From: a virus
DNA: 42,320 bases
Virus record (IMG/VR): IMGVR_UViG_3300031236_000995
Location: 1-42,320 of that record
Strand: one strand, 5' to 3'
The position numbers and the translations under genes are program-made. Below, piece by piece: positions 31,557-39,261 of the stretch; within the stretch, counting starts at the first letter, position 1, and every line of letters begins with the position of its first letter. The notes below the pieces were generated by a model, which did no database searches, was not told the origin of the DNA, and was given only the letters and a program-made list of their open reading frames with translations.

Positions 31557-33422
31557 TCATCGCATCCACCCCAAGGCTTCCTCGGCGCCGCCCTCGTCCG
31601 CGTCGCGAATCCAGCCCAGACCGTCCTCCTCGAACGGATCGAACGGGACGTCGCCCGCATCGTCACCGCCGAACTCGGGCACCTCGATCGCGTCGGCTTG
31701 CTCTTGCGATCGCCCGGCGTAGATGCGCAGCAGAACGCACAGGATCTCAAGAGCGCTCACCGTGTCGTCGTGTCGGCCCGCCGCGCCGCCGTAATCACCC
31801 GGATCGCCAAAGCCGCGCTGCTCGCGGTACGTGCTCATCTCCAAGATCGTGGTCGCGTCGGGGACGTCGATCATATCGCGCTCGATCATGCGCCGCGTCC
31901 AGTCGACCATCAGCGGCTTGGTCTTCGCGTTCGACTCCCAGCCGATGCCCTTGGTGCGCGGGAAGCCGTGCGTGCCCGGCTGCCGATAGCGGTACAGATT
32001 CGGATAGAGATTCTTCTGATCGATGTAGGTGCACATCGTGACGCCGGGGCCCGTCCACTCCGGCGCGAGCATCGGCATCTCGACTTCGTCGCCGACGCGA
32101 ATCGCCATCAGCCACGAGAGGGCGCTTGCGACCTCGGCGAACAGCACGGGGTTGAGGTGGCCGCGCCAGGTCATGATCAACTCGTCGCGGTCCCACGGCT
32201 TGAGCACGCCGACCTGGATGACCGAGAAGTCGCCGTCCTCGGTGTCGGGATTGCCCCGGCCGACGTCGCAGGCGAGGAAGACCCGCTCGCCGTTGACGGG
32301 CCAGCGGTAGACCTTCAGGCTCTTGAGCGACCCGGAGTTGACGTGCGACTTGAACCCGCGCGAACGTGCTTCGCCCGGGGTGAGGAACTGCGGCCGGCGG
32401 ACGACGTCGTGCGGCGCGGCGTTCTCGTTCTTCGCATCCGACTCGCCCCAGTAGATATCGCCCTCGGCGAGCGGGTGACGCTTCTTCGCAGCGAGCCGCT
32501 TGATGTGCTTGCGGCCGAAGACGACGGTACCCGAGGTCAAGAACGCCGTCTCCAGATCAGTCGGGTACTCCTGATCGAAAAGGTCCTCGTCGCGGTTGAA
32601 CGTTGGCCCCGCGAGCATCATGCGGCGCCAGTTGAACTGCTCGAGCGTGATCGCCGGATACAGGCGCAGCAAGTCCTTCTCTTGCTGCGTGAGCGACAGC
32701 TCGAACGCGTGCCGCTTCTCCGGCGCGATCGGGATGGCGAACGAGAGCGTCATCTCGTGCCAGGGCAGGAAGAGCAACCGCGTGACGCCGTACTCGCCGG
32801 CGCGCGACGAGCGCGACGCGGCATCCATGCACTGCTGATGGAAGAACGCACCCGGGCCCGTCTGACCGTTCGGCGTCGACTCCATGTAGAGCGCCGAGTG
32901 CGGGTCGGTCGAGAGCGTCGGGTAGAGCGAGCGAAAGAGCTCGTGGCCGTCCTTGTACCGGCTGACCTCGGTCGCGTGGATGTTCTGGAAGCCGTAGCCC
33001 AGGTACGCGTCGATCGAGCGTGCCGTCGCGACGTAGATCCGCGAGTCGAGCGGCGAGTCGAACTCGATGCGGTCCTTGGGCGGGTTGTTGCGGTAGACCG
33101 CAGGGAGCTGCGGCCGCAGCCGAATGGGCTCGCGCCCAATCGAGGCCGCGACGTCGGGCGGCACGAGCCACTCGGGCGTGTGCGCCCAGAAGCGCCGGCA
33201 CATATCCAGGACGTTTTCGCTGGGGTTCTTCTCGTTGGCGACGATCAGCGACCACGTGTTCGCGTGCTGCGTGGTGTCGTCGTAGATGATCGCCTCGACG
33301 CCCGTTGAAATGCCCGCGCGCCTCGCCTTGCAGATGACGACGCGCACGGGCAGATGCTTGGCACCGAACCACTGGTGCAGGCGGTAGAGCTTGAGCTGCG
33401 CCTCGTTGAAACGCAGCGGCAC
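31557..33422 (-). CDS. terL: Terminase large subunit, start uncertain
   Basis: 621 residues from GTG 33422. The Walker A-like KARRAGIST is at 32-40, followed by IVANEKNPSENVLDMCRRFW, YGFQNIHATEVSRYKDG (Walker B region), LYMESTPNGQTG (motif III), and in the nuclease half LACDVGRGNPDTEDGDFSVI and RHDDTVSALEIL with the metal-binding Asp residues. It cuts and pumps DNA into the head. The frame stays open upstream to about 33543 and there encodes FRIENQFRIKVKRG, which looks like the conserved piece before VPLRFNEAQ, but has no ATG, GTG or TTG. A coupled GTG at the small-gene stop (33545) opens another frame for seven codons. A frameshift is likely; see findings. Confidence 0.88.
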   Translation of the reverse strand: MPLRFNEAQLKLYRLHQWFGAKHLPVRVVICKARRAGISTGVEAIIYDDTTQHANTWSLIVANEKNPSENVLDMCRRFWAHTPEWLVPPDVAASIGREPIRLRPQLPAVYRNNPPKDRIEFDSPLDSRIYVATARSIDAYLGYGFQNIHATEVSRYKDGHELFRSLYPTLSTDPHSALYMESTPNGQTGPGAFFHQQCMDAASRSSRAGEYGVTRLLFLPWHEMTLSFAIPIAPEKRHAFELSLTQQEKDLLRLYPAITLEQFNWRRMMLAGPTFNRDEDLFDQEYPTDLETAFLTSGTVVFGRKHIKRLAAKKRHPLAEGDIYWGESDAKNENAAPHDVVRRPQFLTPGEARSRGFKSHVNSGSLKSLKVYRWPVNGERVFLACDVGRGNPDTEDGDFSVIQVGVLKPWDRDELIMTWRGHLNPVLFAEVASALSWLMAIRVGDEVEMPMLAPEWTGPGVTMCTYIDQKNLYPNLYRYRQPGTHGFPRTKGIGWESNAKTKPLMVDWTRRMIERDMIDVPDATTILEMSTYREQRGFGDPGDYGGAAGRHDDTVSALEILCVLLRIYAGRSQEQADAIEVPEFGGDDAGDVPFDPFEEDGLGWIRDADEGGAEEALGWMR

Positions 33423-33543
33423 GATCCCGCGCTTGACCTTGATCCGAAACTGGTTCTCGATCCGAAACCGGGCGTCGGATCGAAACCGCTCTAGCCGCCG
33501 TCCGAGCTCGCGCTCGTCAACGGCTACGTTCGCAGGTTGTCGT

Positions 33544-33762
33544 TCACTTCAGCGCCGGCATGACGGCCATCTCAAACTCGCGCTGAAGTAGCTTCGCTGC
33601 GGCCTGGCGCGCGGCCTGAACGACGTCGTCCGGCTCAGTGGCGACAACGTCGGTTGCGGCGCGCAGCACCTCGGCGTACCTGTCCTCGGCAAGGGACGCG
33701 CGCTCCCACGCAGTGAGTCCGGCGGTCTTGCCGCGTGGTTTAGAAGGAGCTTTCGTCGCCAT
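33544..33762 (-). CDS. Small basic/helical protein upstream of terminase, 72 aa
   Basis: ATG 33762 rather than the longer Arg-rich frame. Lys/Pro-rich start (ATKAPSKPRGKTAG) and two helices (LTAWERASLAEDRYAEVLRA and VVQAARQAAAKLLQREFEMA). Place directly before the large terminase gene and size suggest a role in DNA recognition or packaging; not enough to call a small terminase. Confidence 0.6.
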   Translation of the reverse strand: MATKAPSKPRGKTAGLTAWERASLAEDRYAEVLRAATDVVATEPDDVVQAARQAAAKLLQREFEMAVMPALK

Positions 33763-33946
33763 CGTCTTCTTCCGGTGCGAATCCGGCCGACGCCGCATCG
33801 GCCGTCGCTGCGATCGCGTGCAGCTTCTCGGAGTTGATCGCCTCCTTGCTGAGCTCGGCGTCGGCCAGCTCGAGCGCCCTCATGTAGACGCTGCGCGAAC
33901 GCTCGGCGATCTGCTTGTCGTTGTAGGTCCGGACTTCCACGGTCAC
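33740..33946 (-). CDS. Small helical protein, 68 aa
   Basis: GTG 33946 overlaps the stop of the LuxR-type gene (GTGA) and overlaps the next gene by 23 bp. Helix-rich (YNDKQIAERSRSVYMRALEL, ADAELSKEAINSEKLHAIAA) with an acidic tail EEDDGDESSF. Unknown; possibly part of the packaging set. Confidence 0.6.
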   Translation of the reverse strand: MTVEVRTYNDKQIAERSRSVYMRALELADAELSKEAINSEKLHAIAATADAASAGFAPEEDDGDESSF

Positions 33947-34320
33947 TCCTCGGCTTTGACGTCCGCGATGAACGCGGAGGGGTTGATAATCCCGAGCGCC
34001 ACTGCGATGACGCAGAGGTTCGCTCGGTTCATGGCGTTGAGCCGGCGCGACAGCCGGTTGACGGCGTGCTCGACTTGCTTGGGCGTCACGCTCAGCTCAG
34101 CCGCGATCTCGACGTCGCGGAAGCCCGCGGCGATCCGCTCCAGCACGGTGCGATGCAGGTCGTCCAGCAGCGCGTAGTCATCCGAGAAGAGCACGTGGTA
34201 GGCGTCGCAGTCGGTGCAGAACGTGATCTTGCACCGCAGGCGAAGGTACTTCATGACGCGCCGCTTGCCCGCCTCAGCCTCGTCCTTCGCGTACGCCGTG
34301 ACGACGCACTTAGTCGTCAT
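33943..34320 (-). CDS. LuxR-type HTH phage regulator, 125 aa (candidate late activator)
   Basis: ATG 34320. Residues 22-52 form a small domain with CTDC (35-38), which may bind metal. Residues 55-110 match the LuxR/GerE helix-turn-helix: LHRTVLERIAAGFRDVEIAA, ELSVTPKQVEHAVNRLSRR and LNAMNRANLCVIAVALGI. No receiver or autoinducer domain is present, so it is a stand-alone DNA-binding unit. LuxR-type activators commonly bind a palindrome centred near -42, which is where the GGGGATTCCCC element lies in four late promoters of this phage. Acting as the late switch is my inference; a role as small terminase is the main alternative. Confidence 0.75.
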   Translation of the reverse strand: MTTKCVVTAYAKDEAEAGKRRVMKYLRLRCKITFCTDCDAYHVLFSDDYALLDDLHRTVLERIAAGFRDVEIAAELSVTPKQVEHAVNRLSRRLNAMNRANLCVIAVALGIINPSAFIADVKAEE

Positions 34321-34945
34321 CAGCAACCACGTTCTCCGGGAGGTCTTCAGCAACGTCGATCGGCGTCGGAGCGCCAGGCTCGTAGCCGAGCAGGTCCAGC
34401 CCGTTCGTCCCGCCGCCACCCTCGATCGCGGCCTGCCCGGCGCGCGCGCGGTCTTGCTCGCCGAACATTTGCCACACGTTCACCGTGCGCTTGTCGACGT
34501 TGAACGTGGAGTCGGGGGTCTTCTGCCAGCCCAGCGTCCGCGCGAGCGTACCGAACGCGCGCGTCGCGTTCTCGTCCGTCCCGTGCAAGGCTATCTGCAC
34601 CTGGCGCGCGATCATGGCGAGGCGCTGACCCTCGAAGTCCTCGAGGTTTGCCGTCATCTTCGCCCGCACGCCCTCGGTATCGAAGACCAGCTTCGCCATG
34701 TTGCGCAGGTCGATGATGGAGCGGTCCTTGGTGTCGAACCCGAGCTGGCGCAGCGCGGCGTACATATCGCCCGTGTGGACGAAGAGCGCGCGCACGGCGA
34801 GCGCGTCGCGCACGTCCTGCGCGAGCGTGAGGAACGTCGCGTCGGGATCCGGGTTGAGCTCCATCTCTAGACGCTCGCGCAAGGCGGCGTTGGCGACGCG
34901 CAGCTCCTCGATCTCGGCCCTGCGGCCCGGTCTAGCGGCCAACAC
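34310..34945 (-). CDS. Phage protein, 211 aa; possible small terminase
   Basis: GTG 34945 overlaps the upstream gene by 14 bp; the frame further up is shadow. A short coiled coil (RRAEIEELRVANAALRERLE) leads into a helical domain (FLTLAQDVRDALAVRALFVH, MYAALRQLGFDTKDRSIIDL, LAMIARQVQIALHGTDENAT, RAFGTLARTLGWQ) and a C-terminal tail ending with acidic residues. Coiled coil plus helical domain and a place three genes above the large terminase would suit a small terminase, but no motif confirms it. Confidence 0.6.
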   Translation of the reverse strand: MLAARPGRRAEIEELRVANAALRERLEMELNPDPDATFLTLAQDVRDALAVRALFVHTGDMYAALRQLGFDTKDRSIIDLRNMAKLVFDTEGVRAKMTANLEDFEGQRLAMIARQVQIALHGTDENATRAFGTLARTLGWQKTPDSTFNVDKRTVNVWQMFGEQDRARAGQAAIEGGGGTNGLDLLGYEPGAPTPIDVAEDLPENVVADDD

Positions 34946-35345
34946 TGCTCTCGCGATACATCCCGCCCTCGGGGATGGGCGTCGTCTCCTCGATCCCCTC
35001 GTTGCCCAAGGTCGTGTACTCGGCGTCCTTACCGCGCCGGCCGAGCACGCGCTCCTCCAGGAGCAGCGCCGCGAGCTCGTCGTCGGTCGGCGGGACGAAC
35101 GGTGCGCGCGAGCGGGCGCGCTCGTCGCGCTCCTCGTCGAGTGCCTGCGCGGCGTCGTCGGCGGCGGCCGCGACGTTCGCCTGCACGCCCTGGTAGCGGG
35201 CTTGGTGCAGCGCGCCGACGGCCTCAGCCCAAACGCGCGCACCGTGCGCGAGCACCCACACCCCGCCGATGAACAGCACGGCGAAGATGACCAGCGCAGC
35301 GCCGCCGACGGCGATGCCGACGGCTACGGGGACGGCGGGCGACAT
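34932..35345 (-). CDS. Single-span membrane protein, 137 aa
   Basis: ATG 35345. One long hydrophobic segment near the N-terminus (VAVGIAVGGAALVIFAVLFI then GGVWVLAHGA, about 6-36), then a charged helical cytoplasmic part (QGVQANVAAAADDAAQALDE, FVPPTDDELAALLLEERVLG). No family recognised. Confidence 0.65.
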   Translation of the reverse strand: MSPAVPVAVGIAVGGAALVIFAVLFIGGVWVLAHGARVWAEAVGALHQARYQGVQANVAAAADDAAQALDEERDERARSRAPFVPPTDDELAALLLEERVLGRRGKDAEYTTLGNEGIEETTPIPEGGMYRESSVGR

Positions 35346-35617
35346 ATGTCGTGCTCCACGATGAACTGCATGGTCTTGGCGACGCACCCTTCCAGGACGT
35401 TCCTGATGGTCGCCACGCGCGACTCGTCGTTCGGCAGGCGCTCCAGATCGTCGATCTGGAGCTCGCAGATCGCCCACGAGCTACCGCCGAAGAGGTCCAG
35501 CCGTCGTCCCCACATCGCGCCGTTGGCGTAGCCGAGCTGCCAATCGCTCCAGGCGCCGCCGACGGGCGGGGGCACCTCGGCTCGGGCGGAGAGCTCGCGC
35601 AGGTCTTGCAGCGTCAC
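35324..35617 (-). CDS. Small phage protein, 97 aa, unknown
   Basis: GTG 35617 overlaps the previous stop (GTGA). MTLQDLRELSARAEVPPPVG then WSDWQLGYANGAMWGRRLDL and ICELQIDDLERLPNDESRVA form a compact, Trp-rich domain with a late Cys (HDICRPP). No family recognised. Confidence 0.65.
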   Translation of the reverse strand: MTLQDLRELSARAEVPPPVGGAWSDWQLGYANGAMWGRRLDLFGGSSWAICELQIDDLERLPNDESRVATIRNVLEGCVAKTMQFIVEHDICRPPSP

Positions 35618-35841
35618 GGCTCGCGCTCCAGCTCATCGACGATCGCGAGGATGTCGGGGTGAACAACGATATGGTCGGTGCCGACGCCGCGCATGCCGGC
35701 CGGCGGCGTGCGCTTCGTCTTCGGCTTGCCCTTCGACGCGCGGCCGCCAGCGGCGCCGATCGTCTCGTAGTACCCGGGCTCGGCCTTCGCCTTGGTCGCC
35801 GCGCCACCGCGCCGGCCCAGCATCCGCATCTCGGATTTCAC
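35614..35841 (-). CDS. KGG-like small protein, 75 aa
   Basis: GTG 35841 overlaps the upstream stop (GTGA). MLGRRGGAATKAKAEPGYYE followed by TIGAAGGRASKGKPKTKRTP resembles the Gly/Lys-rich KGG repeats of small stress-type proteins; the end (HIVVHPDILAIVDELERE) is a folded helix. Possibly a nucleic-acid or protein-stabilising peptide; the match is weak. Confidence 0.6.
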   Translation of the reverse strand: MKSEMRMLGRRGGAATKAKAEPGYYETIGAAGGRASKGKPKTKRTPPAGMRGVGTDHIVVHPDILAIVDELEREP

Positions 35842-36065
35842 GCTTCGCCGTACCGATGCGCGTTGAGCACCTGGACACGGCGGGCGATCCGCTCGGGGAT
35901 CTCGCCCATGACCGTCGGCCCGCCCCGAAGCGCGACCTCCTCGCCCGTGACGTCGATGAACGCGGTGCCGTGCTCGCTGCGAACGATCGTCCGCAGCACG
36001 TCGGCGTTCACTAGCGGGAACGTCTCGACTGCGACGGCCGGCCGGCGCACCTGACCAGGCCGCAC
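35838..36065 (-). CDS. Small phage protein, 75 aa, unknown
   Basis: GTG 36065 overlaps the upstream TAG (TAGTG). Contains AFIDVTGEEVALRGGPTVMG and IPERIARRVQVLNAHRYG; looks like a small beta-alpha domain. Unknown. Confidence 0.6.
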   Translation of the reverse strand: MRPGQVRRPAVAVETFPLVNADVLRTIVRSEHGTAFIDVTGEEVALRGGPTVMGEIPERIARRVQVLNAHRYGEA

Positions 36066-36271
36066 TACTCGCCATCCTCTGGGTCGTCGTCGACCTCGGT
36101 CGCTGCTGGGTCATCACGATCCTCGTGTTCGCCACCCCAGCCGGCGTCGAACTCCGTCTTCAGGAACGCGTTCGCAGAATCGCGCACGCCCTCGTCGATC
36201 GCGTCCCGCGGCGCGAGCGCGACGCGCACGGCAGCGTCGAGGAGCGCGTGGTAATCGGTATCGCAATTCAT
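36065..36271 (-). CDS. Small acidic phage protein, 68 aa
   Basis: ATG 36271 overlaps the upstream TGA (TGATG). Helix YHALLDAAVRVALAPRDAID, then SANAFLKTEFDAGWGG and a strongly acidic tail (DRDDPAATEVDDDPEDGE). Acidic small phage proteins can mimic DNA; that is only a possibility here. Confidence 0.6.
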   Translation of the reverse strand: MNCDTDYHALLDAAVRVALAPRDAIDEGVRDSANAFLKTEFDAGWGGEHEDRDDPAATEVDDDPEDGE

Positions 36272-36663
36272 CAGGCGAACTGATCAATCGAGCACGGCAG
36301 CACGTCGCCGTCGTTGAAGCGCACGGTGTTGATCCCGCCCTCGCCCGTGCGCAGGTAGCGGTCGAGCTCGCTCAGCGCCGCGCGTTCGAGTCGCGCCGCG
36401 ATCTGATCGAAGTGTGCCACGTGAAACATTTTCGCGGTGACGGCGTGCGCAGTTGTGAGATGCGGACCGGCACCGTAGCTGTCGTCTTCGAACACGTCGA
36501 GCACGTAGTACCGCCGCACCCACACGAGTAGGTTCGGCTGCACGATCCAGCCGGTCTGATGGACGCCCTTGAGCGCGGCCGCGGTTGTCGGCGACGGCAG
36601 CGTCACGACCGCGGCAACGGTTGCTGCGACGGCCGACGCGGCGAGGAAGCCCGCGCGCTTCAC
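36271..36663 (-). CDS. Exported small protein with signal peptide, 130 aa
   Basis: GTG 36663 overlaps the upstream stop (GTGA). Residues 1-31 form a Sec-type signal or anchor (KRAGFLAASAVAATVAAVVT, then LPSPTTAAA). The remaining domain includes QTGWIVQPNLLVWVRRYYVL and AKMFHVAHFDQIAARLERAA. Predicted to act in the periplasm or envelope; superinfection exclusion is one option, unsupported by motif. Confidence 0.65.
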   Translation of the reverse strand: MKRAGFLAASAVAATVAAVVTLPSPTTAAALKGVHQTGWIVQPNLLVWVRRYYVLDVFEDDSYGAGPHLTTAHAVTAKMFHVAHFDQIAARLERAALSELDRYLRTGEGGINTVRFNDGDVLPCSIDQFA

Positions 36664-36818
36664 GTCGGCACTTCGCATTCGATGCACGCCGCGGTCGCCG
36701 GCGCGCCGTGCGGGCAGAAGCGCCGGACGATGCGAGCGACGATCTCCGCGATCGCCAAGCGCAGCCGCTCGACGCGCGCCTCAGTGGGCTCGAGGTCGAC
36801 GGCACCACGCGGCGTCAC
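36660..36818 (-). CDS. Small protein with CPH...C motifs, 52 aa
   Basis: GTG 36818 overlaps the upstream stop (GTGA). Helix ARVERLRLAIAEIVARIVRR followed by FCPHGAPATAACIECEVPT, giving three Cys and a His that could bind zinc. Unknown. Confidence 0.6.
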   Translation of the reverse strand: MTPRGAVDLEPTEARVERLRLAIAEIVARIVRRFCPHGAPATAACIECEVPT

Positions 36819-37117
36819 GATTCGACCTGCGCCTGCGGCAGCCGCTTTGGCTTCCGGCCCCCGCACGTGTGATAAACCATCGGGCGGAAAACATCGAGGT
36901 CGTCGACCGGGATAATCGCCCCCGGCTTTGTGAGCCGCGCCCATGCGGAGAAGCCGGCGCCTTTCTTGAGCAGGTACACGGTGCAGCAGCCGCACGACGA
37001 GGGGCTGCGCGGTGCGATTCGCTGTCCGCCCAACATCGTCGCGAGATACGCAGCCGTCGTAACAGCGCACCCGACGATCGCGCCGAGCCCGACGGCGGGG
37101 ATGTAGTCCGGGCTCAC
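36815..37117 (-). CDS. Small membrane protein with CGCC motif, 100 aa
   Basis: GTG 37117 overlaps the upstream stop (GTGA). N-terminal span (IPAVGLGAIVGCAVTTAAYL, then ATMLGG), followed by SSCGCCTVYLLKKGAGFSAW, RLTKPGAIIPVDDLDVFRPM and HTCGGRKPK. The cysteine clusters may bind metal. Unknown. Confidence 0.6.
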   Translation of the reverse strand: MSPDYIPAVGLGAIVGCAVTTAAYLATMLGGQRIAPRSPSSCGCCTVYLLKKGAGFSAWARLTKPGAIIPVDDLDVFRPMVYHTCGGRKPKRLPQAQVES

Positions 37118-37491
37118 GCTGCCGCCTCGGCGACGTCGCACCACGGGACGCACGACCACTCGCGCTGCAATTCGCCGCGCACGCGCTCGATCGCCCGCGC
37201 CTTCCAGTCGAGCACCTGGCGCAGCGCGTACATCCGGCCGGCCAACGCGTGCTCCATGATCCGATGCCGCGCGCCGACCTCGTACTCGACGACCGCCTCC
37301 CGGCTGATCGTCCGGCCATCGGTTAGCGTGACCGTGACGACGCAGCTCTCCCGCTCGCCCTCGCGCTCCCACGCGCCGGCCGCCGTCCACGCGATCGTCG
37401 CGAGCCGCCGACGCTGCACGAGCGGCCCGGTCGCACGCGGCCGTAGCGGGCCTGCCGGCTGGACCGCTCGCTGCTGGTCCTGCTTACTCAT
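37114..37491 (-). CDS. Phage protein, 125 aa, unknown
   Basis: ATG 37491. Basic, Gln/Pro-rich N-terminus; then a beta-containing stretch (CVVTVTLTDGRTISREAVVE) and a helix (HRIMEHALAGRMYALRQVLD) with a C-terminal Trp/Cys piece (EWSCVPWCDVAE). No family recognised; ATGA overlap with the preceding gene. Confidence 0.6.
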   Translation of the reverse strand: MSKQDQQRAVQPAGPLRPRATGPLVQRRRLATIAWTAAGAWEREGERESCVVTVTLTDGRTISREAVVEYEVGARHRIMEHALAGRMYALRQVLDWKARAIERVRGELQREWSCVPWCDVAEAAA

Positions 37492-37787
37492 AGAAGCCGC
37501 GCCTGAAGAAGGCACGCCTCGACCCGCTGCTCGGCATCGCGAAGCGCCGTCACCGTCACGATGGCGTCGGGCGAGATCACGTATGCGTAAAGCTCTCCAA
37601 CGACCGCGCGGGGGACGAGGTGGCCGCCGCGATTTATGCAGTGACCCTTTGCGTCGATCGCGATCGACGCGTACGGCAAACTCGGGTCGACTCGGTAGCG
37701 AACGGTCGGGCTCGCCGAGGGCGCGACGGCCAGGAGCGCAAGCGCCGCGCAGACGAGGACGGCGCGCTGTCGATTCGGCGAGCTCAC
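37488..37787 (-). CDS. Exported small protein with signal peptide, 99 aa
   Basis: GTG 37787 overlaps the upstream TGA (GTGA). Signal-like start: SSPNRQR, hydrophobic AVLVCAALALLAVAPSASP. The mature part has YASIAIDAKGHCINRGGHLV and VVGELYAYVISPDAIVTVTA. It would be exported; role unknown. Several genes of this operon encode envelope-directed products. Confidence 0.6.
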   Translation of the reverse strand: MSSPNRQRAVLVCAALALLAVAPSASPTVRYRVDPSLPYASIAIDAKGHCINRGGHLVPRAVVGELYAYVISPDAIVTVTALRDAEQRVEACLLQARLL

Positions 37788-37939
37788 GTTCCCTCAGTCT
37801 CTTCACCAAAGCCGACGACATCGACAGCCGAGCCGGCGGCGCTGAGAACCTCGGCGTCGCGCAGCCGGCGCTTCGTGGCCTCACGGCCCTTTCGTCCCAT
37901 CGCAACGAGCCGTGCGTGGTCGATGTCGTCTGACTTCAC
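37784..37939 (-). CDS. Very small protein, 51 aa
   Basis: GTG 37939 overlaps the upstream stop (GTGA), and its own stop overlaps the next GTG. A basic helix (HARLVAMGRKGREATKRRLR) is followed by AEVLSAAGSAVDVVGFGEE. Supported mainly by the overlap pattern shared with its neighbours. Confidence 0.55.
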   Translation of the reverse strand: MKSDDIDHARLVAMGRKGREATKRRLRDAEVLSAAGSAVDVVGFGEETEGT

Positions 37940-38196
37940 GGCCTCGGCTCCGATTCAAACGCCCGCGCCAGATCGGAGTACCGCGCGACCGGCACGCCTT
38001 GCACCGCGATGTTGTGCACGCCGCGGGTCCAAAGTATGTCATCGATGAACCGCTCGCCCTCCGGCGTTGCGTCGACGATGGCGGCGAACTCGTCGTCAGC
38101 GACGAAGACGGCGCACAGGGTCCGCCCCTCACCATCGCCGCGAAGGCTGTACGCGAGGCCCCCGATTAGCGTGCGGGAGCGTGAGCCGTCGATCAT
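37936..38196 (-). CDS. Small phage protein, 86 aa, unknown
   Basis: ATG 38196. Beta-rich opening (RTLIGGLAYSLRGDGEGRTL, CAVFVADDEFAAIVDATPEG) followed by FIDDILWTRGVHNIAVQGVP. No family recognised; ATGA overlap upstream and GTGA downstream. Confidence 0.6.
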   Translation of the reverse strand: MIDGSRSRTLIGGLAYSLRGDGEGRTLCAVFVADDEFAAIVDATPEGERFIDDILWTRGVHNIAVQGVPVARYSDLARAFESEPRP

Positions 38197-38384
38197 GGCG
38201 CCGGCGGCTTTCGCAGCAAGTCGTCGGCGTTGAACGCCGGCAACGCGGGGACGCCCGTCCCGCCAGGCGTGAGCTGCGTGAAGAGCGCGGTCAAGTCCCG
38301 CCGATCCCATGGGCCGCCACCGGGCGCCGCCTGGTCGCGCGGATCGTCGCTGGGCTCGAAAGCCGCCGCCTCGTCGGCGCTCAC
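38193..38384 (-). CDS. Small Pro/Asp-rich phage protein, 63 aa
   Basis: GTG 38384 overlaps the stop of the RyR-domain gene (GTGA). Mostly disordered; ends LTALFTQLTPGGTGVPALPA then FNADDLLRKPPAP. Unknown. Confidence 0.55.
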   Translation of the reverse strand: MSADEAAAFEPSDDPRDQAAPGGGPWDRRDLTALFTQLTPGGTGVPALPAFNADDLLRKPPAP

Positions 38385-38797
38385 GCCGGCGTTTCCGTCC
38401 CGAGCAGCGCGCGCACGACGGCGATGTAGAGCGAATCTTTCGCTTGCTGATCCGGCGGCAGCCGCTCGTACGGCACGAAGCAGGGGTGCTGCTTGGCCGC
38501 CGCGTCCTTGACCGACCCATAGGTCCAGCCGTCGCGCTCCTTCTCGGCTAGCCAGCTCCCGTGTGAGTCGGCCGGGGTCGCGTCGGGATGCTCGCGTAAA
38601 AAGCGCACGCCGGCGATCGCGCTCTGTACTTGCCACGTCGGCGCCTCGAACCAGGGCGGCTGCGAGTCGTCACCGATGGTCCAGCAGTACGCGCGGTTCG
38701 CCTCATGCGCGACGTGGGCGATCCGCGTGTCGGCGATCTCCCTCGAATCCGCGGTGGTGCTGCGCGCCTCCACCTGTCCGACTTGCTCGTCGCTCAT
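38381..38797 (-). CDS. Phage RyR-domain protein, 138 aa
   Basis: ATG 38797. The RyR (ryanodine receptor repeat-like) signature is clear: IAHVAHEANRAYCWTIGDDS (26-45), QPPWFEAPTWQVQSAIAGVR, SHGSWLAEKERDGWTYGSVK (78-97) and HPCFVPYERLP (104-114). Bacterial and phage RyR domains are single small domains thought to bind nucleotide-derived ligands; the ligand is unknown. It may sense or bind signalling nucleotides during infection. The overlap with both neighbours places it in the 40.5 kb operon. Confidence 0.85.
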   Translation of the reverse strand: MSDEQVGQVEARSTTADSREIADTRIAHVAHEANRAYCWTIGDDSQPPWFEAPTWQVQSAIAGVRFLREHPDATPADSHGSWLAEKERDGWTYGSVKDAAAKQHPCFVPYERLPPDQQAKDSLYIAVVRALLGTETPA

Positions 38798-39198
38798 CCG
38801 ATCCGCGCCCCGGCCTGGTTGAGATGCGGATCGCGGGTCGCCGTCTGCTGCCGTAGGTCGCCGTGCTGGCCCGATTGTTCAGCTTCCCCGCAGCCGCTTT
38901 CGTGGAACCGGCCCGAGCCCAGCTTGTTTATCGCGTCCTCGAGCGCGTACCGCGCGCCAGCGAGATCGTCGAACCGCCAAGGCGTCTGCGTCGCCGCCGA
39001 CCCGAGCGTCTCCCAACCATCCGCCTCGGTCAAGATCGCGATCATGTGCCGCTCGCTCACCCGCTGGAACGCCACCCGCACCCCGCGCGACTCCAAGGTC
39101 GCCGCGGTCGCCCCGAGGTACTCCGCGTCCCCAGCAGGCATCGCCACCGTGCGAATCTCGTCGTTGCGATGCCGGGCCAAAATCTCTGTCGTTGTCAC
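38794..39198 (-). CDS. Phage protein, 134 aa, unknown
   Basis: GTG 39198 is preferred because AAGAGGAG lies about 10 bp upstream, one of few separate ribosome-binding sites in this operon. Content: ILARHRNDEIRTVAMPAGDA, GVRVAFQRVSERHMIAILTE, DDLAGARYALEDAINKLGSG and a polar tail with one Cys. No recognised family; a small alpha/beta domain. Confidence 0.65.
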   Translation of the reverse strand: MTTTEILARHRNDEIRTVAMPAGDAEYLGATAATLESRGVRVAFQRVSERHMIAILTEADGWETLGSAATQTPWRFDDLAGARYALEDAINKLGSGRFHESGCGEAEQSGQHGDLRQQTATRDPHLNQAGARIG

Positions 39199-39261
39199 GC
39201 TTGCTTTACTCCTCTTTCTTGTCGTCAGCAATTTTTCGGGATGGGGTGGAGCGAGAAAGAC

